Assembly: GCF_010998615.1 (NCBI RefSeq)
Contig: NZ_JAAEAH010000024.1
Location: 1 to 64,000 of the forward strand
Direction: 5' to 3'
Source of the DNA: Myxococcus sp. CA023
GTDB taxonomy: Bacteria > Myxococcota > Myxococcia > Myxococcales > Myxococcaceae
Length of the DNA: 64,000 bases
Each line of letters starts with the position of its first letter. The first letter of the stretch is position 1. The notes beneath the pieces were generated by a model, which worked only from the letters and a program-made list of their open reading frames with translations, was not told where the DNA came from and ran no database searches. A program made the position numbers and the translations under genes. Below, piece after piece: positions 1 to 8,586 of this stretch.

Positions 1-23
1 CGTCAGATGTGTATAAGAGCCAG
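1..23 (+). other. Illumina Nextera adapter remnant (not genomic)
   Basis: The first 23 bases match the 3' part of the Nextera read-1 transposase adapter (CGTCAGATGTGTATAAGAGACAG) with one difference, C instead of A at base 20. This is sequencing-library DNA left at a contig end. Genomic sequence starts at about base 24, so nothing should be annotated across this junction. Confidence 0.95.
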
Positions 24-114
24 TGGGGGGATTATCCGCCGCCAGGCGGAGGGCCGTCACCTCCCGCCGCGTGAGTGTCCGGCACCCGGGACACACCGGC
101 CCCGTGAGACGCGG

Positions 115-753
115 TCAGTAGGGCCGCTGACCCACCCAGTTGCCCGGCGGCGCGTAGTTGCACACCCAGAGCTGCCAGGTAGGGAACTTCGCGCCGAACG
201 GTGAGTTCTTGTTGCACATCACCGTGGCGCACCCCACGGCTGTCGTCTTGCGCCACACCACCTGCGTGTAGTGCCCGCACACCTTGCCCTTCTGGCAGGT
301 GTTGCGCCGGTAGTCGTAGTCTGCGGATTCGTCCGCCCAGCTCTTCACTACCTGGGACGTGGTCCACGCGCCGGGCGTGGCGGCGGCGAGGTTCTCTCCG
401 AAGTCGCCCCGGTTCGGGTTGTGCTCGAACTTGCAGGCCTTCGCCCAGGACGCGGCCTTGCGCTCGGCCTGGGTGGACCAGGCCAGCGGCGGCAGCGCGG
501 GCTTGGGTGCGGGCTGGGCCCGGGAGCGCGCCAGGTTGTGCGCGGCCACCATGTCGCGGGAGAAGTCCTGCGCATCAGGAGGGGCCGCGCGTGGCTCCTT
601 CGGCTTCGCGGACGCGGCGGGCTGCCTGGAGGCCACGGCCTGCCGGGAAGTGGCGTTCTGTCGCCGCCCCTGTTGGGTGCCACCGCTCCCGCAGCCGAGC
701 AGCGGCAGCAGGAGCAAGGCGGACCAGCGGGAGGCGCGGGAGAAGGAAGGCAT
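115..753 (-). CDS. CAP (SCP/PR1-like) domain lipoprotein
   Basis: A 212-residue exported protein. The start at 753 puts a hydrophobic segment and lipobox (LLPLLGCGSG) at the N-terminus; longer in-frame starts would bury it. After a low-complexity linker, the CAP fold covers roughly residues 65-212: an AHNLAR segment, the GENLA motif, HYTQVVW (CAP signature) and a final CNYAPPGNW. Cysteines in the second half suggest disulphides. Bacterial CAP proteins are secreted and mostly of unknown substrate, so family and location are well supported but the biochemical role is not. It stands alone on the minus strand, downstream of the DUF1552 gene. Confidence 0.88.
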   Translation of the reverse strand: MPSFSRASRWSALLLLPLLGCGSGGTQQGRRQNATSRQAVASRQPAASAKPKEPRAAPPDAQDFSRDMVAAHNLARSRAQPAPKPALPPLAWSTQAERKAASWAKACKFEHNPNRGDFGENLAAATPGAWTTSQVVKSWADESADYDYRRNTCQKGKVCGHYTQVVWRKTTAVGCATVMCNKNSPFGAKFPTWQLWVCNYAPPGNWVGQRPY

Positions 754-867
754 GAGGGGGATGATGCGCCAGGACGCCCGCTCATGCATGTGAAGCGTGC
801 GCGGCGGGGCATTGCGTGCGGTGGGCCGCCCGCCTCGCATGCTCCGCCGCGCACGGGACTGCCGGGG

Positions 868-2208
868 CTACACAAGGCCCGGCAGCGGGCCCGTCCCGTC
901 GTCACCGAAGGTGGTGACGTTGGGCACGCCCATGGCCTGCATCAGGTAGATGTACAGGTTGGCCAGCGGGTCCTGCTGGTAGACGATGTGCCGGCCCGGC
1001 GTGAGCGCGCCGCCGCCCCTGCCCGCCAGGATGATGGGCAGGTTGACGTGGTTGTGAGAGTCCCCGTCGCCGATTTCGCTGGAGAAGTAGACCATCGAGT
1101 TGTCGAGCAGCGACAGGCCGTTGACCTCGATGACCGACTTCATGCGCTCCAGCAGGTACTGGAGGAGCGTCACCTCCCACTTGTCGATGGTGGCGAGCGC
1201 CTTGTAGTTGGACTGCGACTTCTGGTGGTGTGAGTACGTGTGGTGTGCGCCGCTGAGCCCCAGGAAGGGGTAGACCTTGTTGGCACGCGCATTGGCCAGC
1301 ATGAAGGTGGCCACCCGGGTGAGGTCACACTGGAAGGCGAGGATGATGAGGTCCATCATCGCCTTGGTCTTCGCCGTCGGGTCCTCGGACACGATGGGCG
1401 CGGCTCCCGAAGCGCAGGTCATGGATGGGACGGACACGTCCTCCACCTGCTTCTCCAACTCCCGCACGCTGGTGAAGTACTCATCCAGCTTCTGCAGGTC
1501 CGAGGTGCCCAGCTGGCCCTTCAGCGCGGTGGCGTCATCGCGCACGACGTCGATGATGCTCTTGCCGTACGCGCGCCGCTTCTCGATTTGTGCCTGCGTC
1601 TCTCCGGGGATGCCGCCCGCGAAGAGCCGGTTGAACGCGGCCTGCGCGTTGGTCTCCTTGGCCACCGGTGTTCGAGGCCCCGACCACGCGATATTGTTGG
1701 CATACGGGCACGCGTAGCCGGAGTCGCAGTTGCCGATGCCGCGGCCCGCGTCGATGCCCAGCTCCATGGACCCATAGCGGGTGGCTCGCGTCGCCGTCAT
1801 GTGGTTGGCGATGACCTGGTCCATGGAGATGCCCACGCGGAGGTTGTTGCCCTCCGTCTTGTACACCTTGGCGCAGGACAGGAACGCGCCGGTGGCGGCG
1901 GCATGGTGCCCGTCACCATCCGGGAAGGCGGGCTGGTTCGCCAGGCCGGTGACGACCAGCAGGTCGTTCTTCACCGCCGCCAGGGGTTCCAGCGTGGGCG
2001 TCAGCTCCCACGCGGGGCCCTCTATCGTGGGCGTCCACTTCTGCATGTGGATGCCGTTGGGCGTGTAGAAGACGGCCAGTCTGCGGGGCACGGTGCCCGG
2101 CGCGCCATGCGCGTTGCGGGGAAGCATCTGCTCCAACAGGGGCAGCGCCATCAGCGCTCCCGTCCCCCGCAAGACGGTCCGTCGCGAGAGTCTGAATTTC
2201 TTGCTCAT
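868..2208 (-). CDS. DUF1552 family Tat-exported protein
   Basis: A 446-residue protein of the DUF1552 family, common in planctomycetes and myxobacteria. The N-terminus carries a twin-arginine signal (SRRTVLRGTGALMALPLLEQ), so it is probably exported folded. Typical family segments visible are RRLAVFYTPNGIHM near residue 42 and, near the C-terminus, SSEIGDGDSHNHVNLPIILAG. The ATG overlaps the stop of the upstream DUF1592 gene by four bases, so the two are translationally coupled. DUF1552 and DUF1592 proteins are known to co-occur. Their biochemical function is not established; a periplasmic or surface assembly role is inference. Confidence 0.9.
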   Translation of the reverse strand: MSKKFRLSRRTVLRGTGALMALPLLEQMLPRNAHGAPGTVPRRLAVFYTPNGIHMQKWTPTIEGPAWELTPTLEPLAAVKNDLLVVTGLANQPAFPDGDGHHAAATGAFLSCAKVYKTEGNNLRVGISMDQVIANHMTATRATRYGSMELGIDAGRGIGNCDSGYACPYANNIAWSGPRTPVAKETNAQAAFNRLFAGGIPGETQAQIEKRRAYGKSIIDVVRDDATALKGQLGTSDLQKLDEYFTSVRELEKQVEDVSVPSMTCASGAAPIVSEDPTAKTKAMMDLIILAFQCDLTRVATFMLANARANKVYPFLGLSGAHHTYSHHQKSQSNYKALATIDKWEVTLLQYLLERMKSVIEVNGLSLLDNSMVYFSSEIGDGDSHNHVNLPIILAGRGGGALTPGRHIVYQQDPLANLYIYLMQAMGVPNVTTFGDDGTGPLPGLV

Positions 2209-3893
2209 GGCGTCTGCTCCTCCTCGGCGCCACGCTGCGTGAAGTGGCTGCTCGAGACGATGCTGAGGATGTAGTCGACGAGTCGCCCACCGCGGGCCTC
2301 GGCCTTGTCGGCGACATCCTTCACCGCGCAGTGGTCGGCCTCACTCAGGCCACGGCCCGTGGCATAGGTGAGCATGTGCTCGGTGATGCAGTTGGTCAGC
2401 TTCGGGTCCTTCTTCAGGTAGCTCTGCATGTCGCGCACACCGGCGAGGATGGCGCCGTCGGGCAGGTCCCCCGTGGCGTCCACGGGCGCGCCGCTCACCT
2501 CCTGGAGGCGCCAGCGGCCAATGGGGTCGAAGTTCTCCATCGCCAGCCCCAGCGGGTCCATCAGCCGGTGGCAGCCCTGGCACGCCGGCGCGCTGCGGTG
2601 GAGCGCCATGCGCTCCTTCATCGTCATGTCCGGCGTGATGGGCGGCGGCAGGTTCTCCACGTCCGGCGGCGGTGGCGGCGGCGCCGAGCACAGCAGCTGT
2701 TCCAACACCCAGACGCCGCGCTGCACCGGTGAGGTGCGGTCCGGGTTGGACGTGACGATGAGCAGCGAGCCCTTGCCGAAGATGCCGCTGCGCTCCGGGT
2801 GGCCCGTGAGCTCCACGCGTTTGTGCGTGGGGCTGCCGGGCAATGGCAGGCCGTAGTAGGCGGCCAGTTGGTCGTTCACGTAGGTGAACGGCGCGTCGAT
2901 GAGGTCCTTCAGCTTGTGGTCGCCGGAGATGAACTCCGCGAAGAAGAGCTCCGTCTCCGTGCGCATGGCGGCGCGCAGCTCCTCGTTGAACGCGCCATAG
3001 AGCGTGCCGTCCGGAACGGCGGTACCCAGCGCGCGGGTGAAGAGCCACTGGCCGGCGAAGTTCTCCACCAGCGCGCGTGCCTTCGGGTCCGCGAGCATGC
3101 GCCGCACCTGGGCCTCCACCTCCGCGGGGTCGCTCAGCTTCCCCGCTTCGGCGGCGGCGAACAGCGCGTCGTCCGGCATGCTGCTCCACAGGAAGTAGGA
3201 GAGCCTGCTGGCCAGCTCGAAGTTGTCGAGCGTGTACGGTTCGGTGCTTCCTGGCGGCGCGTTCTTCTCCACCCGGAAGAGGAAGTGCGGTGAGACGAGC
3301 ACCGAGCGCAGGGCCAGCCTCACGCCCACCTCGGGCGGGTCCGCGTGCTGGCTCGCCAGGTTGACGAAGGTCATCAGCTTGTCGACCTCTTCCTGCTGCA
3401 CCGGCCGGCGCCAGGCGCGGCGGGCGAAGTTGGAGAGGATTTCGTGCGCGCACGGCGCAGGGTTGAGCGGGTCCAGCGCGCAGGAGTTGAAGGCGCCGCG
3501 CGTCCAGGCGTCATTCACCAGCCGCTCCGCCGCGGTGGAGTACTTCTCCATCAACAGCGGCGACAGCGAGAGCACGTCGGCGATGTTGTCGAAGCCGTAG
3601 CCGTGGTCGTCGATAGGGAAGTCCTTGGCCGGCTGGGTGGTATCTCCCAGCAGGTCCCGCACGGTGGCGTTGTATTCCGCGCGGTTGAGACGGTGGAGCG
3701 TGACGCGTCCCGGATTCTGGGGCGCGTTCTCGCACTCGCCTGCCACCGGGGGCTGCCCCGGTGGACCCGGTTCTCCTGGTACCTCCTCGTCGGGTTTGAT
3801 CCGAGCTATTGGGCCGTCATCGGTGCAGCTGGTCGCCAGCAGGGCGAGACTTGCGCCCGCAAGGAAGAGCCAGCCCCCTCTTCGTCGATGCAT
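2205..3893 (-). CDS. DUF1592/DUF1588-type cytochrome-like lipoprotein
   Basis: A 562-residue protein with the planctomycete-type arrangement DUF1587 (HRLNRAEYNATVRDLLGD, residues about 55-110), DUF1595, DUF1592, DUF1588 and DUF1585. One CxxCH motif (CQGCH) precedes RLMDPLGLAMENFDPIGRWR, consistent with covalent haem in the DUF1588 region. The start at 3893 gives a lipoprotein-like signal ending LLATSC; a start 10 codons upstream is possible. It overlaps the downstream DUF1552 gene by ATGA. Family knowledge links these proteins to outer-membrane c-type cytochromes of unknown role. Function beyond possible haem binding is not established. Confidence 0.88.
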   Translation of the reverse strand: MHRRRGGWLFLAGASLALLATSCTDDGPIARIKPDEEVPGEPGPPGQPPVAGECENAPQNPGRVTLHRLNRAEYNATVRDLLGDTTQPAKDFPIDDHGYGFDNIADVLSLSPLLMEKYSTAAERLVNDAWTRGAFNSCALDPLNPAPCAHEILSNFARRAWRRPVQQEEVDKLMTFVNLASQHADPPEVGVRLALRSVLVSPHFLFRVEKNAPPGSTEPYTLDNFELASRLSYFLWSSMPDDALFAAAEAGKLSDPAEVEAQVRRMLADPKARALVENFAGQWLFTRALGTAVPDGTLYGAFNEELRAAMRTETELFFAEFISGDHKLKDLIDAPFTYVNDQLAAYYGLPLPGSPTHKRVELTGHPERSGIFGKGSLLIVTSNPDRTSPVQRGVWVLEQLLCSAPPPPPPDVENLPPPITPDMTMKERMALHRSAPACQGCHRLMDPLGLAMENFDPIGRWRLQEVSGAPVDATGDLPDGAILAGVRDMQSYLKKDPKLTNCITEHMLTYATGRGLSEADHCAVKDVADKAEARGGRLVDYILSIVSSSHFTQRGAEEEQTP

Positions 3894-4151
3894 GGGTGTC
3901 ACGTCGGCTACCCCCCTCCACACTGCCCCATCCGAAGCCGGGACAGCTGAAGCCGTAGCAATGTGCTCTCCACCCAGGCACGTCGCCTGTTGGACCTCTC
4001 TATTGTTTCAGGGGGCAGGACAGCGTTGGCTACCCGGAAGCGCGCTGGGAAGAGATTGGCGCGACTGGGTAGCGAAGTTCCCGGCGAGAGAACCGCGGAC
4101 GAACGCAGCCTGCGGCGTGCAAGCTGCGTTCGCGTGGATGCCGCGGGCTCT

Positions 4152-6209
4152 TTACTTCGCGTCGAGGTACGCGCGGTACGCGTCGAAGCCGTACTCGCGC
4201 CCGAGGAAGTCCTTCACCAGCTCGGCGGCGGGCTTGGAGCCGCCGGGCTCCAGCACGGTGCGGCGGTACTTCATCGCCGTCTCCCGGTCGAGGAAGCCCT
4301 TCTTCTGGAACTCGGTCTCCAGGTCCTTCGCGATGACGGAGGACCAGAGGTACGTGTAGTACGCCGCCGAGTAGCCATCCAGGTGCCCGAAGGCCACCTC
4401 GAAGTGCGTGCCGTCACGGTGCTCGTGCTTGAAGGGGCTGAGCCTGGTCTGCAGGGCAACCAAGGCCTCGGTCGTGTCGAAGCCCGGCTCACGCGAGTAG
4501 TAGTCCAGGCTCACCGCGGACAGGAACAGCTGCCGCCGCGCCCACAGGCCCTGGCCGAACTCCTTCGACGCGCGGAGTTGCTCCACCATCTCCGCGGGGA
4601 TGGGCTGGTTCGTCTCGTGGTGCTTCGCGAACTCCTTCAGCACCTCCGGGTTGCCCGCCCACTGCTGGAGCAGCATGGACGGCGTCTCCACGAAGTCCCA
4701 CTCCACGCGGGTGCCCGCGATGCCCGCCCACTTCAGGTGCCCGCCGAAGATGGCGTGCAGCAGGTGGCCGAACTCGTGGAAGAAGGTCTCCACCTCGTCG
4801 TGCGTCATCAGCTCGCCGGGGCGCGCGAAGTTGCACACCAGCGAGGCCTCCGGGTAGCGCTTGCCGGCCTGGCCCGCGACGAGGTCGAACTGCGCCGCGT
4901 GCTTGTACTTGTCGTCACGCGGATGCATGTCCAGGTAGATGCGGCCCAGCAGCGTGTCGCCGTCGAACACGTCGTAGGTCTCCACCTCCTGCTGCCACAC
5001 CCGGGCGTCCTTCACCGGCTTGTAGGTGATGCCCCAGATGCGCGAGGTGATGTCCATCACCCCCGCCTTCACCCGGCCGTACTCGAAGTAGGGCCGGACC
5101 GCCTGCGAGTCGAAGCTGAAGCGCTCCGCGCGCAGCCGGTCCTCGTAGAAGTCCTGGTCCCAGGGCTCCAGCACCTTGGCTCCCTTGACGTCCTTCTGCT
5201 TGCGGGCCAGGAGCTGCGCGTACTCCTGCTTCGCGCGGGCCTCGGTGGCCACGCCCAGCCGGTCGATGAAGTCCGCGGCCGCCTGCTGCGTGCGCGTCAT
5301 CTTCGTTTCGGTGGTGTACGCGGCCCAGTTGGCGTAGCCCAGCAGCGTGGCCAGTTCGTGGCGCTTGGCGATGAGCTGCGCCAGCACGTCCTGGTTGGCG
5401 GGGTACGCGCGCTGGCGGTAGGTGCGCCACAGCTTCTCGCGCGCCTTCGCGTTCTTCGCGTACGTCATGAAGGGGAAGTAGTCCGGGTAGTTGGTGGTGA
5501 TGACCACCAGCCCGTCCGCGCCCGGCGGGTGCGCCTTGCGGTAGTCCTCCGGCAGGCCGTCCAGCTCGGAGGGCTTGAAGGTCGCCTTGCGGACGTCCTC
5601 GGCGATGTTCTTGCTGAACTGCTGCCCCAGTTTGAGCAGCTCCTCGTTGAGCGACTTCACCTTGGCGCGGGTGGCATCGTCGCGGTCCACGCCGGCGCGG
5701 CGGAAGTCGAGCAGCGCGCGGTCCATCCAGTACCGGGTCGCCGCGTCCGCGCTGGACAGGTCCACTGCGGCCAGCACGTCATAGACGCCTCGGTCCTGGG
5801 ACAGCGCCACGTTGGCGGAGTCCACGCGCTGCTCGCACTCGCGCGCGGCGTCGCGGAAGGCCGCCTCCGGATGCACCTCGCGCGCGAGGCTGGAGCGGTT
5901 GGCCGCGGCGAGCAGCGAGCCCAGGGCCTCGTCATAGGCGGCGAGCACGGCCTGGCCGTCCTTGCGCGCATCCAGCGCCTTGATGGCGGACACCTGCGCG
6001 CGGGTGCGCTCGAGGTCCGCGTCACACGCGGCGGTGAAGTCGGCCAGGGTGCCGGAGAGGACGCTGGCGCCTACGGGAGGCGGCACGGGCTTGGGCGCGG
6101 CGGGGGCCGGGGCCTGCTGCGCGGTGGGCTCGGGGGCCGCGGCGGGGGTGTGCGTGCAGCCGGCCGACGCCAGTGCCGCGGAGAGGGTGAGGGCGCTCAG
6201 TCTCTTCAA
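4152..6209 (-). CDS. M3 family zinc oligopeptidase (Dcp/OpdA-like), lipoprotein
   Basis: A 685-residue metallopeptidase. The zinc motif HEFGH lies at about residues 478-482, inside the M3 context VETFFHEFGHLLHAIFGG. The downstream Glu-containing segment (VEWDFVETPSM) and the tyrosine-rich loop HLDGYSAAYYTYLWS are also typical. The start codon is TTG at 6209, preceded by a strong GGAGG, and yields a lipobox (LASAGC), so the enzyme is probably anchored in the periplasm rather than cytosolic like E. coli Dcp or OpdA. M3 enzymes cleave short oligopeptides. It is a single transcription unit, divergent from cheR. Confidence 0.93.
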   Translation of the reverse strand: MKRLSALTLSAALASAGCTHTPAAAPEPTAQQAPAPAAPKPVPPPVGASVLSGTLADFTAACDADLERTRAQVSAIKALDARKDGQAVLAAYDEALGSLLAAANRSSLAREVHPEAAFRDAARECEQRVDSANVALSQDRGVYDVLAAVDLSSADAATRYWMDRALLDFRRAGVDRDDATRAKVKSLNEELLKLGQQFSKNIAEDVRKATFKPSELDGLPEDYRKAHPPGADGLVVITTNYPDYFPFMTYAKNAKAREKLWRTYRQRAYPANQDVLAQLIAKRHELATLLGYANWAAYTTETKMTRTQQAAADFIDRLGVATEARAKQEYAQLLARKQKDVKGAKVLEPWDQDFYEDRLRAERFSFDSQAVRPYFEYGRVKAGVMDITSRIWGITYKPVKDARVWQQEVETYDVFDGDTLLGRIYLDMHPRDDKYKHAAQFDLVAGQAGKRYPEASLVCNFARPGELMTHDEVETFFHEFGHLLHAIFGGHLKWAGIAGTRVEWDFVETPSMLLQQWAGNPEVLKEFAKHHETNQPIPAEMVEQLRASKEFGQGLWARRQLFLSAVSLDYYSREPGFDTTEALVALQTRLSPFKHEHRDGTHFEVAFGHLDGYSAAYYTYLWSSVIAKDLETEFQKKGFLDRETAMKYRRTVLEPGGSKPAAELVKDFLGREYGFDAYRAYLDAK

Positions 6210-6342
6210 GGGTGGGTTCCTCCGGGGTCCAAGGAAAACGCCGGAGCGTCATGCCACATCCCGTCCGCCTCCGCTCGGTGCAGGCGGCCTTCCCTTGCCC
6301 GGACGCGGCGGCCGTGCCGACATCCAGGAGGAGGCCGACCCG

Positions 6343-7164
6343 ATGACGGACCGTGAATGCGTGGAGCTGTTGCAGTGGGCCGCGCCCCGCCTGCGCCTTC
6401 GCTGGGAGGGCTTTCGGCGCGTCCGGGGGCAGGTGTGCAAGCGCATTGGCCGCAGGCTGAAGGCGCTGGGCCTGCCAGACGTCGGGGCCTACCGCGCCCG
6501 GCTGGAGGCAGAGCCCTCGGAGTGGGACGTGCTCGACGCGCTGTGCCGCGTCACCATCTCCCGCTTCTACCGGGACGCGCACGTCTTCGAGGTGCTGCGC
6601 CATGACTTGCTCCCCGCCCGGCTGGAGTCCCTGCGCTCCCGGGGCGAGGCCACGTTGCGGGCGTGGAGCGCGGGCTGTGCTTCCGGCGAGGAGCCCTACA
6701 CGCTGTCGGTGCTCTTCCAACTGGGGCTCGAGCCTCGATTCCCGGGAGCGCGACTGGCGTTGGTGGCCTCCGATGCGGACGCGGGGCTGCTCGCGCGGGC
6801 GGCGCGGGGCTGCTATCCGCGCGGGGCGTTGCGCGAGCTGCCTCGTGCGTGGGCGGAGCGTGCCTTTCCGGGGCCAGGCGACGAACCGTGCCTGGCGCCG
6901 GAGTACCGGCGGGCGGTGGACTTCCTCCAGCAGGACTTGCGCTCCCAGATGCCCGACGGGCCCTTCCACCTGGTGCTGTGCCGCAACGTCGCCTTCACCT
7001 ACTTCGCGCCGCCGCTTCAACGCGAGGTCCTGTCACGGCTGGTGGCGCGGCTGGTCCCTGGCGGGCTGCTGGTGATTGGCGGCCATGAGTCCCTGCCCGA
7101 AGGAGACTTCGGCCTGACGCGCGCCGCCGGCCCGCTGCCTGTCTTCGCGCGGACAGATGTCTGA
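6343..7164 (+). CDS. CheR-type protein-glutamate methyltransferase, orphan
   Basis: A 273-residue protein. The start at 6343 follows a strong AGGAGGAGG. An N-terminal helical region is followed by a SAM-dependent methyltransferase domain of CheR type: VTISRFYRD (the TxFFR-like segment), LRAWSAGCASGEEPYTLS (SAM motif I and family signature), VASDADAGLLARA, and FHLVLCRNVAFTYF near the end. CheR methylates receptor glutamates in chemotaxis. No CheA, CheB or receptor gene is adjacent, so it is either part of a scattered Che/Frz-type system or acts on other targets. Family is secure; the partner is unknown. Confidence 0.9.
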   Translation: MTDRECVELLQWAAPRLRLRWEGFRRVRGQVCKRIGRRLKALGLPDVGAYRARLEAEPSEWDVLDALCRVTISRFYRDAHVFEVLRHDLLPARLESLRSRGEATLRAWSAGCASGEEPYTLSVLFQLGLEPRFPGARLALVASDADAGLLARAARGCYPRGALRELPRAWAERAFPGPGDEPCLAPEYRRAVDFLQQDLRSQMPDGPFHLVLCRNVAFTYFAPPLQREVLSRLVARLVPGGLLVIGGHESLPEGDFGLTRAAGPLPVFARTDV

Positions 7165-7285
7165 GACCGCCGGGCTTTGTCCACGAATCTGTCTGGTGCC
7201 AGCATTCCGGCTTCGCTGGGCCGTGCTCCCCTGACGTGAGCGGGAAGGAGGACTGGGGCCTGCTCCTGGCCGGAGGAATCCGAGG

Positions 7286-8182
7286 ATGCGCACGAAGCTG
7301 TGGTGGATCGTGGTGCTGGCGGCGTGTGCGTGTGGCGGCGCCGCGAAGACGGGCGACGAGCTCCGCTCGCGGCAGGCGGGACTGTTGCTCTCTGCCACGC
7401 CAGGAGGCACCCGGGGCACCTTCGTCCATGAGGACGAGACGGTGACGTTCTCCTCTCACGAGGTGGAGCCAGGGGTGTACCGGCTGGAGGTCCGGCTGCG
7501 CGGGCTGACGCTCACCGGGTTGATGGAGCCGGCCAGCGGCGTCTCCACGCTGGATGGTTTCGCGGAGGCGAATGCCGCGGACGCGCAGATGGGCGTCGCG
7601 GACCGCGCGCTGCTTACCGCCCTCTATCGCGAGCTCGATGAGGCGTTGCCCACCGGAGACGCGGCGGCCCCCGCGGCCATGTACCTGCGCCGCGCGGTGA
7701 GCGTGTGGTCCCAGTATCCGGACACCGTGGGGCTACGGCGCGCGGTGATGGGCGAGAAGGGGCGTGGCTACACGATGTTGTGCAGCTATGCGCAGTGCAA
7801 CGGGCGCAACTCGGGCAGCTGCGAGGGGCGCTACAACTGGTACGCCCACGCGACGCACGACTGCGACCGGGGCGGCTTCGACTGGCCCGGCAATCAGCAG
7901 TTGGCCCAGCTCGGTGACCACTACTCCTGCAACGGGGACGAGTTCTTTCTGGCCGGCGATACCTGGCACTGCGGTTCGCCCAACCACTGGCACCGGCCGA
8001 AGGTGGTGGGTAATTGCTTCGGGCGCTGCGGCAGCACGTGCGGCGGGGACACCCAGTACACGGTGGACGCCACCAACCACGACAGCTGCGTGCGCAATGG
8101 CCACATCCTGGTGAGCGGCTGGTGCAATGACCAATTCGCCGCCGCCGTGGATGACGAGCTGTTCGCCCCCAACTGCTACTGA
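7286..8182 (+). CDS. Secreted Cys-rich lipoprotein with PLA2-like HDxC motif
   Basis: A 298-residue protein with a short signal and probable lipobox (VLAACACGG). The first half (to about residue 150) is plain. The second half holds many cysteines and the segment CFGRCGSTCGG followed by the NHDSC motif and RNGH. This resembles the catalytic HDxC region of secreted phospholipase A2-like proteins, but the calcium-loop match is loose and the family is not firmly recognised. The paired cysteines suggest a disulphide-bonded exported domain. A small lipoprotein follows after 3 bp, so they probably share a transcript. Confidence 0.65.
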   Translation: MRTKLWWIVVLAACACGGAAKTGDELRSRQAGLLLSATPGGTRGTFVHEDETVTFSSHEVEPGVYRLEVRLRGLTLTGLMEPASGVSTLDGFAEANAADAQMGVADRALLTALYRELDEALPTGDAAAPAAMYLRRAVSVWSQYPDTVGLRRAVMGEKGRGYTMLCSYAQCNGRNSGSCEGRYNWYAHATHDCDRGGFDWPGNQQLAQLGDHYSCNGDEFFLAGDTWHCGSPNHWHRPKVVGNCFGRCGSTCGGDTQYTVDATNHDSCVRNGHILVSGWCNDQFAAAVDDELFAPNCY

Positions 8183-8185
8183 GCC

Positions 8186-8563
8186 ATGTCGCGACGGTCC
8201 GCGCCAGTGAGGTGGATGGGGTGGCTGATGCTGGCCGCGCTCGGGTGTTCCTCCGACGCGTCGAAGACGCGGGCCGCGGAGGCGGTGGTGCGCCACTTCT
8301 TCTCGGCGCTGCCCGCGGGCGACTGCGAGGTCCTGGCACCGCTGCTGGCCACGGGGGGAAGCGCGCGCCCCTGTTTGGAGACGGTGCGTGAGCTGCGGGG
8401 GCATGGCCTCACGCTGGTGGGGATTGTCGAATCGACGGTGGACGGGCGCGACGCCGAGGCCGTCCTCGTGCAGGCCCGGGTGGCCCATGGTGGGCGCGAG
8501 CGTCCGGCACCGTGGTTGCTACGGGTGGAGCGCCAGGACGGCGACTGGCGGGTGCGCTTCTGA
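8186..8563 (+). CDS. Small lipoprotein, SnoaL/NTF2-like candidate
   Basis: A 125-residue protein with a lipobox (LMLAALGCSS) and a region of about 95 residues (AAEAVVRHFFSALPAGDCEV ... LLRVERQDGDWRVRF). Its helix start and closing beta strand with D-W-R-V look like an NTF2/SnoaL-type fold. No catalytic residues are recognised. It begins 3 bp after the preceding Cys-rich protein and lies 23 bp before the next gene, consistent with a three-gene operon of exported proteins. The function is unknown. Confidence 0.6.
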   Translation: MSRRSAPVRWMGWLMLAALGCSSDASKTRAAEAVVRHFFSALPAGDCEVLAPLLATGGSARPCLETVRELRGHGLTLVGIVESTVDGRDAEAVLVQARVAHGGRERPAPWLLRVERQDGDWRVRF

Positions 8564-8586
8564 GCGCCGGGGCGGGGAGGGGGGCC

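Noticed and set aside
75-94. Small inverted repeat GTGTCC ... GGACAC near the left end
   Set aside because: Only 6 bp arms, adjacent to an adapter artefact. Not enough to call a terminator for the CAP gene.
5962-6342. Long N-terminal extension of the cheR frame on the plus strand
   Set aside because: It overlaps the 5' end of the M3 peptidase gene on the other strand and is low complexity. The start at 6343 with a strong AGGAGG is enough.
3963-6356. A 797-residue plus-strand open frame opposite the M3 peptidase gene
   Set aside because: Arg/Val/Leu-biased antisense shadow typical of high-GC DNA. The minus-strand frame has the HEFGH motif and signal peptide.
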